Positions 8,101 through 15,552 of a stretch of DNA of 64,000 bases are shown here, piece by piece; the stretch's first letter is position 1; every line of letters begins with the position of its first letter. A program made the position numbers and the translations under genes. Below the pieces are notes generated by a model. The model did no database searches and had not been told where the DNA came from. It saw nothing but the letters and a program-made list of their open reading frames with translations. This stretch comes from Phycisphaeraceae bacterium. Lineage in GTDB: Bacteria; Planctomycetota; Phycisphaerae; Phycisphaerales; UBA1924. The stretch is taken from assembly GCA_019636535.1 (NCBI GenBank), contig JAHBXK010000009.1, forward strand, positions 48,237-112,236. The letters are read 5' to 3'.

Positions 8101-9998
8101 CGAGCAACGCCAATTCGCGGGCGTCGGACATGCTGGTCGATCGGCTGCGAGACCCCGACGGGAGCGCGTGGTGGTACGGGCTGGTCGACGGCCTGGGGCT
8201 GAGTTCTGAGAACGTCGACGACACGACGTCGATCGAAGAACGGACATCGTTCGACCCGTCCACCGGCAACGACAACTCGGGATTCTCCGTCACGCTTTGG
8301 CGCTCCGTGCGCCGGCCGACGGATCGCTCCGACGTCTCGGTAGTGAAGAAGGGGTCGTTGCCGCCGTGGTGCATCGAGGCCAAGCGCGACAACGAGTACA
8401 ACGTCTCGCTGAACCAGTCGGACGAGAGCGACGGCGGCGACCCGTCCGACCCGATCGGCGATCGCAACGACTTCGTCGATGAAGAGGGCTCGAGGTTCAC
8501 GACTTTCCGCGACATGATCAACGCGCTCAAGTCTTCTTCCGGCAAGTTCAACCGCCAGATGGACATGCGGGCCGAAGACAAGCGCGGCAACCCGATCCCG
8601 CTCAGTCAGTCCGTGAATCCGTCCGACGGCCAGCGCCGGCCGTACGACCGTGTCAGCATGCAACTGCACTTCATCGGTCACGATCTATTGACCATCGGCG
8701 GACAGTCCGCCCGGATCGGTCGCAACCCCATGCTCTTCTCGCGTCCGGCCGACATGCTGATGATCCCGGCGATCGGACCGAGTTTCGATCTGGCTCTGTT
8801 CCAGGCCGGCGGCGGCGATGCACGCGGACTTGAACTGGGTTGGATGACCCTCGGCGAGGCCGCAGCGCTCGCGTCCGACTATTTCTCTCCGTCGCCCGGC
8901 GTGTATGACTCGACCTCCGCGATCCAACTGCTGTACAGGCTCGGGCACGAGAACGCCTCGAACGGCGATCGGCCGATCCTGCGTCGGGGGGCGCTCGTGA
9001 TCGACGATTTCGCGCCGTACCTGAACCTCGACGGCGCGCAAGGCTACGACGGTCAGAGCGATCAGTTGCTCGGCGTCGGGATTCCCGTAGCGCTCACCTT
9101 GCTCGATCAGTTCCGAACGGCCGACCACTTCCGAGGTCAGGGCTACGGCGGATTGAACCAGCCCGTTGCAGGCACGCTGAACATCAACACCGCACCGGTT
9201 CAGAACCTGCGCCTTGTGCCGCTGCTCGCCCCCGACTCGAACCCCGCCGAGTTGGATATTGACATTCCGTGGGTGAAGATGACGGAGTCGATCGACCCGA
9301 ACAACGTCGGAGGACCGATCTACGACCCGGCATCCAACAGCGACACGTTCGACATCGCGTCGGCGGTGGAGGCGTGGCGCGACAAGATCGACACCCTCTC
9401 TCGTGCGGAGCGCTTCAACGGCAACCGTCGGCGCATCGAGTTCGCAGAGGACACCTCCGACGCCGCCGACCCGTCGCGGTGGCGCGCTAGGCAGGATCGG
9501 GCGCAGATCAACGGCCTTCACGAGTCGCCCGGGTTCCGTTCGCTCGGCGAACTCGGCGCAGTCCGGATCCGCAGCACGCGGTCGAATCCAGGTGTGGGCG
9601 ACCCGCAGAACAGCATCGACCGATTCGGGCTCGACGACGAACCGCTCCAGCACCCGGGCCTGACGGTGTCGAGTTGGCCGAGGGTGCTCGCCTCGCCGAA
9701 CACGACTTCCGGCCCGAACCAGACTTCCCGAGAGGCCGACGAAGTCATCGACGGCGTCGACGAGTCGCTGGCGATTCTCAACGCCGCGCTGCCGAGCCTC
9801 TCGGTCCGATCCGACGTCTTCTGTGTCTGGTTCGTGCTGCACGGCTACCTCCCCGGCGACGTGACCGACCTGGACGACGACGAGCCGATGGTGCCGACCA
9901 TCCGTCGCAGGTTCATGATGGTCATCGATCGGTCGAACGTCACGACGTTCGGTGACCGTCCGAGGGTCTTGCTGTTCAAGGAACTCCCGATCGACTGA
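5112..9998 (+). CDS. Giant GspK-like minor pseudopilin
   Basis: A 1,628-residue protein, about five times classical GspK. After a basic leader (SPRERG) it has a GspK-type hydrophobic segment, TALLMVIGVLALLAIIAVAY, which has Thr instead of Glu at +5 as many K proteins do. Two copies of the helix-hairpin-helix-like NxNTA signature of GspK are visible: LVNVNTATDF near residue 325 and GTLNINTAPVQN near residue 1355. The intervening sequence is unrecognised. ATG at 5112 (MSAAALSLHAR) is preferred over in-frame GTG at 5055, because the extension would be coded partly by the G15 run at 5066-5080. The protein may cap the pseudopilus or bind substrate. Confidence 0.72.
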   Translation: MSAAALSLHARTSGSPRERGTALLMVIGVLALLAIIAVAYATLGRADRVTSAVSITTQRIDDQSQVFADFLAQIVADDVFSVYPLRTGVSAPADPRDILYVRQAFDYPSTDRQMVSVSTRASTGTNTHRFNPTGTVLGPWTGGVDRRSPSDPYLSSHKPALLGRANSNLPLRPTLTQFAQLSQGWAHISNTSPDGRYVSLHNLRDNFTANSTQMQTGLVLINPANGLPYASTAASRTWDNRPPQTWRPADWSTNLLGAFRPMIDQYAPNDFRHIHNQWVDTDGDGYADARWQELVDAFDVNNPVNLLGRSGRYRYFYAARIADLSGLVNVNTATDFAYSPGYLPPALSGGLPPAMRHFPAGLSPSEIDLRRLLVMSDAYFDFGGGYESVPQPTPATLAGNYSQYHQRNAAAIGSAAYAAIRLVIDRGVRLEADDVAGGTGAFAVAMLSNNSRTGFNPNNPNPLELTSRLNFFSSFGVDPGSPVVSGAIGQFAARSPFGLESELSLRAFNGVNDLGSFSSLESTVAGRAGAGLPLSRLDPLRSNRPRTDEMRGRSDSAGTIGPSPEARLLDLVDVRSLITTINGARPLVSRVLTDGQRNSLNAGEVARDLQTLKTVLRRVDGVNVLPINNNPGSVYRAAAESLFGGAISALAPYHDPERFTQSWNPTNALQRTLAYGHRGAELAARLAAHWTANMIAAMDVDTQSTPFAVGADAHNPIAVRVDLVNNLSFSTSNTPFQASDLDLTLTTGYDGFNGNVRSPSFMAYGIEPQPFLVEVSYYVMFTDARDAAEGSTPDEGDPRGGSGIPGDPIPTLEPIKISRKREYQNGDYLGEILAFQLHNPFEYDVRLTGDLGQPLFYLEHARRYYGLTELDSSGSEVVPQSMELKAGQTRVFYVLSPRTHEQMAARFQNALQATVSSDEVKEMMTAQFGDSSVLIPMIDPGLLGSGHVVFSQPAEQGTLAGTNMEMLDFMGESSSGGGVALDGQRSVVNLWRVKRSASNANSRASDMLVDRLRDPDGSAWWYGLVDGLGLSSENVDDTTSIEERTSFDPSTGNDNSGFSVTLWRSVRRPTDRSDVSVVKKGSLPPWCIEAKRDNEYNVSLNQSDESDGGDPSDPIGDRNDFVDEEGSRFTTFRDMINALKSSSGKFNRQMDMRAEDKRGNPIPLSQSVNPSDGQRRPYDRVSMQLHFIGHDLLTIGGQSARIGRNPMLFSRPADMLMIPAIGPSFDLALFQAGGGDARGLELGWMTLGEAAALASDYFSPSPGVYDSTSAIQLLYRLGHENASNGDRPILRRGALVIDDFAPYLNLDGAQGYDGQSDQLLGVGIPVALTLLDQFRTADHFRGQGYGGLNQPVAGTLNINTAPVQNLRLVPLLAPDSNPAELDIDIPWVKMTESIDPNNVGGPIYDPASNSDTFDIASAVEAWRDKIDTLSRAERFNGNRRRIEFAEDTSDAADPSRWRARQDRAQINGLHESPGFRSLGELGAVRIRSTRSNPGVGDPQNSIDRFGLDDEPLQHPGLTVSSWPRVLASPNTTSGPNQTSREADEVIDGVDESLAILNAALPSLSVRSDVFCVWFVLHGYLPGDVTDLDDDEPMVPTIRRRFMMVIDRSNVTTFGDRPRVLLFKELPID

Positions 9999-10023
9999 CC
10001 TCGGATCGGGTGCGACGCTCGAC

Positions 10024-10029
10024 TACACT
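10024..10029 (+). promoter_or_regulatory. Possible -10 element for tRNA-Pro
   Basis: TACACT lies 48 nt before the tRNA 5' end, with TACCGT at 10032-10037 as an alternative. No convincing -35 hexamer is visible, so this is tentative. Confidence 0.3.
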
Positions 10030-10077
10030 TACCGTCCGCGATGTCGGTCCATCAGGCAGGCCTCGCGTGGTGTTTCG

Positions 10078-10151
10078 CAGGGTGTAGCTCAGCTTGGTAG
10101 AGCGCCTGGTTTGGGTCCAGGAGGCCGCTGGTTCGAATCCAGTCACCCTGA
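10078..10151 (+). tRNA. tRNA-Pro (anticodon TGG)
   Basis: A full cloverleaf can be folded by hand. The acceptor stem is CAGGGTG/CACCCTG and the D arm is GCTC/GAGC. The anticodon stem is CCTGG/CCAGG with loop TTTGGGT, giving anticodon TGG. The T arm is GCTGG/CCAGT with loop TTCGAAT. The discriminator base is A at 10151, and the 3' CCA is not encoded. It lies between the pseudopilin operon and the convergent sigma-factor gene. Confidence 0.95.
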
Positions 10152-10197
10152 TTTCTCGGCCCGGCTGCTTGCCATTGGACAATCAAACGGACGGTGA

Positions 10198-10983
10198 TCA
10201 CGTACCTCGTACGCTCGCCCCGCCGCCCTCCGTCAACCGCTTCAGTTCCGCCAGTTCCTCGTCGATCTCACCCGGCGAGGCGACCGTCTCCGCGACGATG
10301 TCTCGGAGCAGTCGGCGAAACCGCCGCTTGGCGGTCTGAAGCATGTTCGACACCACGCCGGCGTCTTCGATCCCCAACCGCCGCGCGAGTTCGTCGAGCG
10401 CGATCGGCCTGCTCCCCCTGATCGCCGGACCGACCACGTTGGTCTCGAAGATCAGCCAGTGCTTGCCCAGCCCGTCGGCTCGAAGCCCGTCCTCGAGTTC
10501 CGTCAGCGCACGCTCGATCACGGCCCCTGCCCACCGTCGATCAAAGAGCCGATCGAGTTCAACGGCTTCCGAAGCGGGCAGGGTGTCCGGCCCGACCGGG
10601 CCAGTCTGGTCGTTGTTGCCCGCGTGCCCTGTCAGTTCCTGATGGCCCCCAGCACGGCGGACATGAGCCCGGTGCCGATCGATCAGGAAGTTCTTGAGCG
10701 CTCGACGCAGAAACGACCTGAACCGTCCCCGGCTGGGATCGGCCTTCCCGATCAGGTTCCGGTTCAGCACGACCGCGCTGAGGAATTCCTGGGTCAGGTC
10801 CGAGGCGTCGTGCGGACCGAAACCCTGCCGGCGAACCACGGCGTACACCGGCGCCCAGTACATTCTCAAGAGCCGTTCGAGCGCTGGGCGGTCGGCCCGC
10901 GCCTCGATAATCATGCCCCAACTGGTGGTCGCGAAGTTGGCGTTGGTGTGGCTGGAGTTCAGTGTCGCGGTCCTGATGCCCAT
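10198..10983 (-). CDS. ECF-type RNA polymerase sigma factor, planctomycete style
   Basis: A 261-residue protein starting at ATG 10983. The N-terminal part contains a region-2 signature, LLRMYWAPVYAVVRRQGF followed by DASDLTQEFLSAVV, in which DLTQEF is the hallmark of ECF region 2.2. RGRFRSFLRRALKNFLIDRHR follows. The C-terminal part (ALDELARRLGIEDAGVVSNM, then TAKRRFRRLLRDI) fits a region-4 helix-turn-helix. Such proteins redirect RNA polymerase to alternative promoters. No anti-sigma factor gene is adjacent, so regulation is unknown. An in-frame ORF extends upstream to 11073, but that part looks like unconserved leader. It converges on tRNA-Pro. Confidence 0.8.
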   Translation of the reverse strand: MGIRTATLNSSHTNANFATTSWGMIIEARADRPALERLLRMYWAPVYAVVRRQGFGPHDASDLTQEFLSAVVLNRNLIGKADPSRGRFRSFLRRALKNFLIDRHRAHVRRAGGHQELTGHAGNNDQTGPVGPDTLPASEAVELDRLFDRRWAGAVIERALTELEDGLRADGLGKHWLIFETNVVGPAIRGSRPIALDELARRLGIEDAGVVSNMLQTAKRRFRRLLRDIVAETVASPGEIDEELAELKRLTEGGGASVRGT

Positions 10984-11001
10984 GACTGATCGGGCGGAAG
11001 T

Positions 11002-11008
11002 GGGGGGG
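11002..11008 (+). repeat. G7 run between the sigma factor and the BtpA-family gene
   Basis: The run is flanked as AAGTG-G-run-AGG, similar to the flank of the G7 run inside rlmN at 20434-20440. It lies about 20 nt upstream of the minus-strand sigma-factor start, where the sense strand would be C-rich. Confidence 0.7.
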
Positions 11009-11220
11009 AGGTGGTGATTGAGGAGTTTCGATTCGCTCAGCCGTTTGTGGAGAAGGTGGAGCGAGGGGGACAAGGACAGGGCTTCAGCGCGATCCGCCTA
11101 CCGTCGATCGAGATTACGCCCGAAAGCCGGACGAGGTTGCGTGGCGGCGGCCCCCCGCCACCCAACCCCACCGCCCCGGCCGATGCCCTGCACGGAACGA
11201 GAAGATACGGAGGGTCTCAA

Positions 11221-12096
11221 GTGCCCCGAGCGAGCAAAACACCCATCACCAGGCCGCCCGAGAAGGCGCTGATCGGCATGGTCCACGTGGGGGCGTTGCC
11301 CGGGTCCCCTCGGGCCGGTCTCTCGGTCGACCGGCTGGTTCAGGCCGCGGTCGCCGATGCGACCGCGCTCATCCGGGCCGGGTTCGACGGGCTCATCGTC
11401 GAGAACATGCACGACGCCCCGTACATGCACGGCGAGCACGGGCCGGAGACGACGGCGGTCATGACCCGCGTGGGGCTCGCCGTGCGTGAAGTTGTTCGCG
11501 GGGCGAGTTCACGATCGCGATCGCCCTCTTTCAGGCTCGGCGTTCAGGTGCTCAGCGGCGGCAATCGCGAGGCCCTGGCCGTTGCGCTCGCGTGCGGCCT
11601 GGACTTCATCCGCTGCGAGAACTTCGTCTTCTCGCACGTGGCCGATGAGGGGTTGTTGTCGAGAGCCGAGGCCGGCCCGCTGCTGCGCTATCGCCGCTCG
11701 ATCGGTGCGGATGGCGCACGGCCGGAACGACGGCGCGTTGACGTGTTCTGCGACATCAAGAAGAAGCACGCATCCCACTCGATCACGGCCGATCTCTCAC
11801 TGGCCGAGACGGCACGCGCTGCGGAGTTCTTCGGCGCGGACGGGCTGATCGTGACGGGAACCGCCACCGGCGAGCCGACCGATCCGAACGATCTGGCCGA
11901 AGTCCGGTCAGCGAGCCGACTGCCGCTCTTCGTCGGCTCGGGCGTCACTGCGGACGACGCCGCCGACCTGCTCAAAGTCGCCGACGGCCTGATTGTCGGG
12001 AGTTCCATCAAGCGGGGCGGGCACTGGACGGGGCCGGTGGATGCGAAACGGGCGGCGGATCTGGTGCGTGCCGCCCGCGGACGTGACCGGCGGTAA
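11221..12096 (+). CDS. BtpA/SgcQ-family TIM-barrel protein
   Basis: A 291-residue protein. The start is GTG at 11221, chosen because GGAGGG at 11209-11214 sits 6 nt upstream, although the frame is open further 5'. Family features in order: ALIGMVHVGALPGSPR at the first strand, FDGLIVENMHDAPY, LGVQVLSGGNREALAVALA, DFIRCENFVFSHVADEG, VFCDIKKKHASHSI, ADGLIVTGTATGEPT and ADGLIVGSSIKRGG. This matches BtpA (needed for photosystem I stability in cyanobacteria) and SgcQ, putative aldolase-like barrels with no settled reaction. Here a sugar- or nucleoside-related role is possible. No partner gene is adjacent. Confidence 0.85.
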   Translation: MPRASKTPITRPPEKALIGMVHVGALPGSPRAGLSVDRLVQAAVADATALIRAGFDGLIVENMHDAPYMHGEHGPETTAVMTRVGLAVREVVRGASSRSRSPSFRLGVQVLSGGNREALAVALACGLDFIRCENFVFSHVADEGLLSRAEAGPLLRYRRSIGADGARPERRRVDVFCDIKKKHASHSITADLSLAETARAAEFFGADGLIVTGTATGEPTDPNDLAEVRSASRLPLFVGSGVTADDAADLLKVADGLIVGSSIKRGGHWTGPVDAKRAADLVRAARGRDRR

Positions 12097-12120
12097 CGCG
12101 CGGGTTCGCTCGGTTTGCTC

Positions 12121-12126
12121 TATATT
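12121..12126 (+). promoter_or_regulatory. -10 element TATATT immediately upstream of the ABC operon start
   Basis: TATATT ends 7 nt before the ATG at 12134, and there is no Shine-Dalgarno sequence between them. This places the transcription start at or next to the start codon, as in leaderless mRNAs. No -35 hexamer is obvious. Confidence 0.5.
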
Positions 12127-12133
12127 CCCCACG

Positions 12134-13474
12134 ATGCGCGAACAGCCCACGCCGCCGAAGCGCCCGACGCAAGACCGGCCGGATTCCGTGCCGGCGATGC
12201 GGAGCGGTCCGCGTGGTCGGGACAATCCCCTCACACGCAGCACCGCCGGGATGATCGGTCTGGGCGTGCTGGGGCTTATCCTGCTCGCCTGCTTCGGCTC
12301 GGCCTTCTACACATTCGGCACGGTGAAGGACGACCCGGTTGCCGGCACGGCCGGGTCGGTCCGCTACGACTTTCAGGATCGGCTTGCCCGGCACATCCCG
12401 CCGACGTGGGCGTGGTCTTCGCTGGACGATGAACGGGCGCTCGCCGCGGATTCGTACCAACGCCGGATTCGCGACTGGGCCGCTCGCGAGGCGGTTGTCC
12501 GCGATGCACGACGGATCAACAGCGAGACGTCGCAGCGACTGACCGCCGACGAACTGATCGAAGGGGGACGCGAGCCTTCCGAAGAGCAGATCGCGCAGGC
12601 ACGGCCGGTGTTCGTGCTCGGCACGGACATCCTCGGTCGCAGCCTGCTGATCCGCTGTCTGGCCGGAGGGGCGATTTCGCTGGGCATCGGCATCGCCGCG
12701 GCGATGCTGAGCGTCTTCCTGGGCACGATCTATGGTGCGGTCGCCGGGTACATCGGTGGGCGGTTGGACGCGGTGATGATGCGCATCGTCGATGTTCTGT
12801 ACGGACTGCCGTACATCCTTCTGGTTGTGCTGCTGGCCGTCGCCGTCGAATCGGTAGTTGATCAGGTCCAGTTCAGGCGATCGGAACAGGCGGTGGAACA
12901 ACGTGCCCGGTTTGTCGAGCGTGAACTGGCCGCCATGGCCTCTGTGAAGCGGGCGGATCCGGAGATCCGAGCGGCGGTTGAGCGTCGGGCGTTCGAGCGC
13001 TTCCCGGCCGAACTCTCCGCCGGCACACTCCGAGCGATCAACCTCGTGACGCTGCTGGTAGCCATCGGCGGCGTGAGTTGGTTGACGATGGCCCGGGTTG
13101 TCCGTGGCCAGGTGCTGAGCCTCAAGAGCCAGCCATTCATGGAAGCGGCGCGAGCAATGGGCGTGCCCGTTTCCGGGCAGTTTGTGCGCCATCTGCTCCC
13201 CAACCTCGTGGGACCGATCGTGGTCTACGCCACGCTCACGGTGCCTCAGGCGATCCTGCAGGAGAGTTTCCTGAGTTTCTTGGGCATCGGCGTCCGGCCC
13301 CCGGTGCCGAGTTGGGGCAACCTCGCGGCGGATGCGCTGGTCGAACTCAACCCTTACCAGTCGAACTGGTGGCTGCTCTTGTTCCCGTGCCTGCTGCTGG
13401 CCGTGACCCTGCTGGCGCTCAACTTCGTCGGTGAGGGGTTACGCGAGGCCCTGGACCCAAAGCGGGCCCGCTGA
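12134..13474 (+). CDS. Oligopeptide-type ABC transporter permease (OppC/DppC family), copy 1
   Basis: A 446-residue inner-membrane protein. One membrane helix lies near residues 40-60 (MIGLGVLGLILLACFGSAFY), followed by an unusually long periplasmic insertion of about 100 residues. Then VLGTDILGRSLLIRCLAGG begins the permease domain of the DppC type (usually GTDxxGRD). The EAA loop that contacts the ATPase is EAARAMGVPVSGQFVRHLLPN, followed by LQESFLSFLGIGVRPPVPSWG, diagnostic of this family. A second insertion rich in Arg and Glu (about residues 240-285) splits the core. It is the first gene of a five-gene importer cassette and has a start-codon-proximal -10 element. Confidence 0.85.
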   Translation: MREQPTPPKRPTQDRPDSVPAMRSGPRGRDNPLTRSTAGMIGLGVLGLILLACFGSAFYTFGTVKDDPVAGTAGSVRYDFQDRLARHIPPTWAWSSLDDERALAADSYQRRIRDWAAREAVVRDARRINSETSQRLTADELIEGGREPSEEQIAQARPVFVLGTDILGRSLLIRCLAGGAISLGIGIAAAMLSVFLGTIYGAVAGYIGGRLDAVMMRIVDVLYGLPYILLVVLLAVAVESVVDQVQFRRSEQAVEQRARFVERELAAMASVKRADPEIRAAVERRAFERFPAELSAGTLRAINLVTLLVAIGGVSWLTMARVVRGQVLSLKSQPFMEAARAMGVPVSGQFVRHLLPNLVGPIVVYATLTVPQAILQESFLSFLGIGVRPPVPSWGNLAADALVELNPYQSNWWLLLFPCLLLAVTLLALNFVGEGLREALDPKRAR

Positions 13475-13572
13475 ATCGGCCGATTCGGGCTCTCCGGCGT
13501 GGAACCCGGTGGCCGGAGTTTGTACCATGCCCGTCCTGCCCACCCGGCCCGATCAACGTCGACGGGATCCGG

Positions 13573-15522
13573 ATGAGCAGCGTCATTGTCAGAGTCCGTC
13601 GTCAGGCGCTCACCATGCAGAACCGCTTTGGTCTCAAGGACTTCGTGTTTCTGGTCATCCTCGTGGCCGTCGCCGTGATGATCCTCTTGGGCATGCAGCA
13701 GCGCGACCGGCAGTGGAACCGGATGGACGAGATCGGCCGCAAGATCGACCAGATCGAGCGCAACCTTTCCCAGGTCCAGGCCCGTCTCGACTCGGGCGTC
13801 GCGATGATCGGCGGAGCGGGCACCGGGATTGGAAGCGGTTCAACGCCCGGCGTGCGTGACGAGTCGTGGGCGCGGCCCGGCGTTGAGATCAAGTGGCAGC
13901 CCGCGCCCGCCTTCACCACCGATCCGCGCAGCCAGCCCGACTTTCAGGTCGGCGGTGAGTTCACCGAGATCTACGAGGCGCAGATGGCCCGCCTCACGCC
14001 GTACATCTCGTCCGACGTCTATGCCCGCCGGATCCACGAGTTTGTGCTGGGCTCGCTCGGTTCGTATGACCCCAAGACCTTGAAGATGCGCGGCGATCTC
14101 GCCGAGGCCTGGCAGGTTGATCCCAACGGCCTCTGGCTTCGTGCTCGAATCCGCGCCAACGCTCGATTCAGCGACGGTCAGCCCGTGACCGCCGAGGACA
14201 TCCGCTGGACCTTCCACGACTACATCATGAACGAGCAGATCGAGGCCGAGCGTTCGCGATCGATCCTGCGCGACTCGATCAAGGAAGTTCGCGTGATCGA
14301 TGAACGCACCGTAGAGTTCGACTTTCACGAGGTGCTCTTCAGCAACATCGACAACGCTCTGGGGCTCTTCGTTCTTCCCAAGCACATCTACTCCGAGTTT
14401 GAGCCCGGCGAGATCAACCAGGGCACCGGTCTCATGGTCGGCTCCGGTCCGTTCCGGCTGCGCAACTTTGATCCAGACCGCCAGTGGCGACCCCCGGCCG
14501 ACGTCGTGCTGGAGCGCAACGAGCAGTACTGGGGGGCCAAGCCGCCGCTCGACGGCCTGCGGTTCAAGTCGATCAACGAAGAAGTCGCCCGCATGAACGC
14601 CTTCAAGAAGGGCGAGGGCGACATGATCACACCCGCCGCAGCGCAGTTCATATCGATGCGAGACGATCCGGCATGGAAGGATCGGGCGCAGTATCTGCAA
14701 TGGGTGAACATGCGATCGGGCTACTCGTTTATCGCATGGAACGCGGGCGAACGCAACGGCAAACTGACGCCGTTCCACGACCGCCGGGTGCGACTGGCGA
14801 TGACGCACGCCATCGATCGCAAGCGCATGATCCAAGACATCTGGCGCGGCGTCGGCGAAGTCGCCAAGGGCAATCAACCGCTCAATTCCCCGGGCTCAAA
14901 CCCGGACCTTAAGCCATGGCCGTACAACCCCCAGCGTGCCAAGGAACTACTCAAGGAGGCCGGTTGGGAGGACCGCGACGGCAACGGTGTCCTTGAAGAC
15001 CGCAACGGCAACGAGTTCGAATTCGAGTTCTCTTATGCCAGCGGAGGCGAGATCGCCGAGAAAATCGCCCGTTTCGTCGCCGATTCCTGCACCGCAGTGG
15101 GCATCCGCGTTCGGCTCCGCGGCGCCGACTGGTCCGTCTATCAGGACTACATGAAGACGCGCGACTTCGACGCCATCACGCTCGGCTGGGGAGCCAGCGC
15201 CCCCGAGAGTGACCCCCGGCAGATATTTCACTCCGACTCGATCAAGAACCAGGGCGACAACTTCGCCCAGTGGTCCAACGCCGAGGCCGACCGACTCATC
15301 GATGCCGGCCGGCGCGAGATCGACGACGAGAAGCGATTTGCCATTTGGCGCCAACTCGAGGCCGTGCTGCACGAGGACCAGCCGTACACCTTCGTCCGCG
15401 TTCCGCCGTGGACGCGCATCGTCAGCATCTCCGCCGGCAACGTGCAGACCTACCCCAAGGGGCTCGAGCACCCGGAGTTCTTCCGCCGCTCCGGCCCCGC
15501 CGCCCCCACGCCCGCGAACTAA
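13573..15522 (+). CDS. Membrane-anchored ABC transporter substrate-binding protein, family 5
   Basis: A 649-residue extracytoplasmic solute-binding protein of the DppA/OppA family (SBP_bac_5). It has an N-terminal membrane helix (FVFLVILVAVAVMILLGM) and a heptad-like linker (MDEIGRKIDQIERNLSQVQ) instead of a lipobox, so it is probably tethered by a transmembrane anchor. Family landmarks include LAEAWQVDPNGLWLRARIRA, FSDGQPVTAEDIRWTFHDY, GSGPFRLRNFD and VRLAMTHAIDRKRMI. It delivers peptides or similar ligands to the flanking permeases; the ligand cannot be told. ATG at 13615 (MQNRFGLKD) is an alternative start. It lies between the C-type and B-type permease genes. Confidence 0.88.
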   Translation: MSSVIVRVRRQALTMQNRFGLKDFVFLVILVAVAVMILLGMQQRDRQWNRMDEIGRKIDQIERNLSQVQARLDSGVAMIGGAGTGIGSGSTPGVRDESWARPGVEIKWQPAPAFTTDPRSQPDFQVGGEFTEIYEAQMARLTPYISSDVYARRIHEFVLGSLGSYDPKTLKMRGDLAEAWQVDPNGLWLRARIRANARFSDGQPVTAEDIRWTFHDYIMNEQIEAERSRSILRDSIKEVRVIDERTVEFDFHEVLFSNIDNALGLFVLPKHIYSEFEPGEINQGTGLMVGSGPFRLRNFDPDRQWRPPADVVLERNEQYWGAKPPLDGLRFKSINEEVARMNAFKKGEGDMITPAAAQFISMRDDPAWKDRAQYLQWVNMRSGYSFIAWNAGERNGKLTPFHDRRVRLAMTHAIDRKRMIQDIWRGVGEVAKGNQPLNSPGSNPDLKPWPYNPQRAKELLKEAGWEDRDGNGVLEDRNGNEFEFEFSYASGGEIAEKIARFVADSCTAVGIRVRLRGADWSVYQDYMKTRDFDAITLGWGASAPESDPRQIFHSDSIKNQGDNFAQWSNAEADRLIDAGRREIDDEKRFAIWRQLEAVLHEDQPYTFVRVPPWTRIVSISAGNVQTYPKGLEHPEFFRRSGPAAPTPAN

Positions 15523-15552
15523 CGAGCACCGTCCGGCCAGAGGGGCGCACGC

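Noticed and set aside
8685..9842. Long minus-strand open frame opposite the giant GspK-like gene
   Set aside because: Shadow of GC-rich coding sequence with no domain or start signal.
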